From Flavobacterium turcicum (GTDB lineage Bacteria > Bacteroidota > Bacteroidia > Flavobacteriales > Flavobacteriaceae), in NCBI RefSeq assembly GCF_011365745.1, contig NZ_JAAOBY010000002.1, positions 600,044 through 664,043 on the forward strand: a stretch of DNA of 64,000 nucleotides, given 5' to 3'. The notes below the pieces were generated by a model, which saw nothing but the letters and a program-made list of their open reading frames with translations, did no database searches and was not told where the DNA came from. Below are positions 61,960-64,000 of this stretch, piece after piece; the first letter of the stretch is position 1; each line of letters opens with the position of its first letter. The position numbers and the translations under genes were made by a program.

Positions 61960-62946
61960 ATGAAAATAGCCGTTGTTATATTAAATTGGAATGGAGTGCA
62001 ATTACTTGAAAAGTTTTTGCCCTCAGTGGTTCAGTATTCTGCTGAAGCCGATATTTATGTCGCCGATAATGCCTCAACTGATGCATCAATAGCTTTTGTT
62101 AAAGACCACTTCCCTACTGTTCGAATCATTCAAAATGAGGGTAATTATGGTTTTGCAAAAGGATACAACGAAGCTTTACAAAATGTACAAGCAGATGTGT
62201 ATGCTTTAGTAAACTCTGATATTGAGGTAACACCAAATTGGTTAACCCCAATTATAAAAACATTTCAAGAAGAACATTCAACAGCAATTATTCAGCCAAA
62301 AATTTTAGATTACAAACAAAAGGATTCGTTTGAATACGCTGGTGCAGCCGGCGGATTTATTGACAAATATGGGTATCCGTACTGTCGTGGCCGAATTTTT
62401 GACTCAATCGAAATAGACAATGGACAGTACAACGACAACCGAACTATTTTTTGGGCATCGGGCGCTTGCTTTTTTATTCGCACCTCCGTCTACCATGAGT
62501 TAAAAGGTTTTGATGATGATTTTTTTGCACATCAAGAAGAAATTGATTTGTGTTGGCGTGCCAATAATAAAGGTTATCAAATAAAATATGTGCACGAAAG
62601 TACCGTTTTTCATGTTGGTGGCGCAACATTGCAGCAAGGCAACCCCATGAAAACCTATTTGAATTTCAGAAACTCCTTGTTTATGTTGACTAAAAATTTG
62701 CCTAAAAAAAGTTTGATTCCAATTCTTTTTACGAGAATGGTTTTAGATGGACTAGCGGGAATACAATTTTTAACACAAGGAAAAGTGAAACATTTTTGGG
62801 CAATATTAAGAGCGCACTTTTCTTTCTATCAGGGATTTAGAAAGCATTATAAAAAACGGGATATGGTGCAAATGGCACAGTATTTCCACATAAAAAGTAT
62901 AGTTTATCAATATTTCATTAAAGCTGGCAAGGTCTTTGAGCAATAA
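61960..62946 (+). CDS. GT2-family glycosyltransferase
   Basis: A 328-residue GT-A-fold family 2 glycosyltransferase, rhamnosyltransferase-like in arrangement. VVILNWNGVQLL and DNASTDAS form the nucleotide-sugar site, NSDIE is the DxD-like motif, and ASGACFFIRTS and FFAHQEEIDLCWR contain the catalytic acidic residues. A C-terminal hydrophobic stretch (about 235-270) may bind the membrane. It follows the HsdR_N-type gene by 9 bp. It probably works on surface or envelope glycans; donor and acceptor are unknown. Confidence 0.88.
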   Translation: MKIAVVILNWNGVQLLEKFLPSVVQYSAEADIYVADNASTDASIAFVKDHFPTVRIIQNEGNYGFAKGYNEALQNVQADVYALVNSDIEVTPNWLTPIIKTFQEEHSTAIIQPKILDYKQKDSFEYAGAAGGFIDKYGYPYCRGRIFDSIEIDNGQYNDNRTIFWASGACFFIRTSVYHELKGFDDDFFAHQEEIDLCWRANNKGYQIKYVHESTVFHVGGATLQQGNPMKTYLNFRNSLFMLTKNLPKKSLIPILFTRMVLDGLAGIQFLTQGKVKHFWAILRAHFSFYQGFRKHYKKRDMVQMAQYFHIKSIVYQYFIKAGKVFEQ

Positions 62947-62963
62947 GTTTTAACAATTAATTG

Positions 62964-62971
62964 TACTTTTG
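62964..62971 (+). promoter_or_regulatory. -7 element for the OmpA-family lipoprotein gene
   Basis: TACTTTTG matches the consensus, 57 bp upstream of the ATG at 63029. The -33 element is not clear. Confidence 0.5.
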
Positions 62972-63028
62972 TAGACTGTTTAATTAACACTTTAAACCTA
63001 TTTTTGTAAAACAACAAAATAATTATTT

Positions 63029-63862
63029 ATGAAAAAAATCGTATTAGCATTATCCGTAATGGCACTTTTGACCTCATGCGTTTCTAAAAAGAAATACACT
63101 GAGTTAGAAGCTAGAAACAAAGAAACTCAAGATTTATTAAACACTGCTACTGTAAAGTTAAATGCTTGTTTAGAAGAAAAAGCGGGACTTGCTGCTACAG
63201 CTGCCACTTTAAAAGAGCAAAATCAAGGTTTAATCAGCGTTTCGAAAGATATGACGGTTTTATCTACAAAAGGTGCACAAAATATTGAAAAAGCCCTTGA
63301 ATCTATCAAGGAAAAAGATTTAAAGATAAGCAGAATGCAGGATGCTTTAACTAAAAAAGACAGTGTTACACTAGCTTTGGTTACAAGTTTAAAAAGTTCT
63401 GTTGGTATCTCTGACCCAGATATTGAAATCAATGTTGAAAAAGGAGTTGTGTTTATCTCAATTGCTGATAAATTGTTATTCAAAAGCGGTAGCTATGATG
63501 TAACTGACAAAGCTAAAACAGTTTTAGCAAAAGTTGCAAAAGTGGTAAATGACAAACCAGATTTTGAATGTATGGTCGAAGGTCATACTGATAATATTCC
63601 TTACAACGGTTCAGGCGTATTATTAGACAACTGGGATTTAAGTGTAAAACGCTCTACTTCTATCATTCGCGTATTGACTAATCAATTGGGTGTAAAACCG
63701 GAGCAATTGATTGCTGCAGGAAGAAGTTCATACATTCCTTTAGTAGCTAATGATTCTGCTGAAAACAGATCTAGAAACAGAAGAACACGTATTGTAGTAT
63801 TGCCAAAGATTGACCAATTTTACGATATGATCGAAAAAGAAATGAAAAAACAAAAACAATAA
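63029..63862 (+). CDS. OmpA-family lipoprotein
   Basis: A 277-residue envelope lipoprotein: the signal peptide ends at LLTSC (Cys near residue 17). A coiled coil spans about 25-120. A C-terminal OmpA domain (about 145-265) binds peptidoglycan, with LLFKSGSYDVTDKA, VEGHTDNIPYN and NWDLSVKRSTSIIRVL supplying the typical Asp and Arg. It likely tethers the outer membrane to the cell wall. It has its own promoter and a strong terminator. Confidence 0.9.
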   Translation: MKKIVLALSVMALLTSCVSKKKYTELEARNKETQDLLNTATVKLNACLEEKAGLAATAATLKEQNQGLISVSKDMTVLSTKGAQNIEKALESIKEKDLKISRMQDALTKKDSVTLALVTSLKSSVGISDPDIEINVEKGVVFISIADKLLFKSGSYDVTDKAKTVLAKVAKVVNDKPDFECMVEGHTDNIPYNGSGVLLDNWDLSVKRSTSIIRVLTNQLGVKPEQLIAAGRSSYIPLVANDSAENRSRNRRTRIVVLPKIDQFYDMIEKEMKKQKQ

Positions 63863-63884
63863 TTAATTTTGTGTTTTAATAAAG

Positions 63885-63916
63885 AAATCACCTCTCGCGA
63901 GGTGATTTTTTTTTTT
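63885..63916 (+). terminator. Terminator after the OmpA lipoprotein gene
   Basis: AAATCACCTC-TCGC-GAGGTGATTT is a perfect 10-bp stem followed by eight more T. Confidence 0.93.
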
Positions 63917-63917
63917 T

Positions 63918-64000
63918 GACATTTGTCCCGTCCTAAAATAGCGATACACAAAAAGTATCCTTATGGAAAACCCTCAAGAATCACGCTACTTAAAGCGCAC
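63918..64000 (+). mobile_element. Possible left end of an insertion sequence, cut by the window
   Basis: After the terminator comes TGTCCCGTCCTAAAATAGCG-type sequence, which looks like the terminal inverted repeat of an IS3-like element. 40 bp further an ATG at 63963 opens a frame (MENPQESRYLKRT) reminiscent of the start of IS3-family OrfA transposases. The right end and transposase body are outside the window, so this rests on memory of such elements. Confidence 0.4.

Overview
The window reads as chromosomal DNA of a Flavobacterium-like bacterium (Bacteroidota, Flavobacteriaceae). Supporting signs are the AT-rich composition, TAnnTTTG -7 promoter elements with TTG about 19-21 nt upstream, a secreted protein with a type IX secretion (T9SS) C-terminal sorting domain, the T9SS regulator PorX, a fused alpha/beta 2-oxo acid dehydrogenase E1, a 58-residue flavobacterial histone H1-like protein and a CAL67264-type small membrane protein. 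These are family assignments made by eye; no database search was run. No rRNA, CRISPR array or complete insertion sequence was seen. One tRNA (Val, TAC) is present.

Layout. 1-7.9 kb: the end of a LOG-family gene, a large M1-like/outer-membrane-barrel protein, the fused E1, a small ABM monooxygenase-type protein, an M23 peptidase and a lipoprotein. 7.9-12.7 kb: a long regulatory gap, then a 1273-residue T9SS cargo with 14 Asp-box-like repeats and a small membrane protein. 12.7-25.8 kb: an island with a FixL-like PAS histidine kinase and a receiver-CRP/FNR regulator transcribed leftward. Facing them is a rightward series: a triple-BON protein, a Cys-rich mini-protein, a GH130 enzyme, a two-domain glycosyltransferase, a Lys-rich histone-like protein, a DUF6629-like membrane protein, D-lactate dehydrogenase, three small proteins and an unusual P-type ATPase. 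I read this as a candidate oxygen-limitation regulon and the most interesting system here. 25.8-43 kb: AlkC-like glycosylase, histone H1-like protein, tRNA-Val, ABC exporter, proline dehydrogenase, AroB, a polyamine pair (arginine decarboxylase plus deoxyhypusine-synthase-like enzyme), RecQ, a Mug-like glycosylase, DinB protein, PEP carboxylase and an Lrp regulator. 42.9-43.3 kb: an M14 peptidase and an XRE regulator diverge across four copies of one palindromic operator. 43.7-64 kb: mostly housekeeping genes (acyltransferase, KdsB, YgiD-like dioxygenase, RecD-like helicase, PorX, TsaE, alanine dehydrogenase, Ung, MutS2, EttA, HolA, GT2, OmpA lipoprotein), with a possible IS edge at the right end.

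Structure not explained by genes includes two oppositely oriented copies (50.2 and 54.7 kb) of a ~107 bp element with conserved ends and a different central palindrome in each copy, three direct repeats at exact 21-bp spacing upstream of the T9SS cargo promoter, and several long inverted repeats outside obvious terminators.
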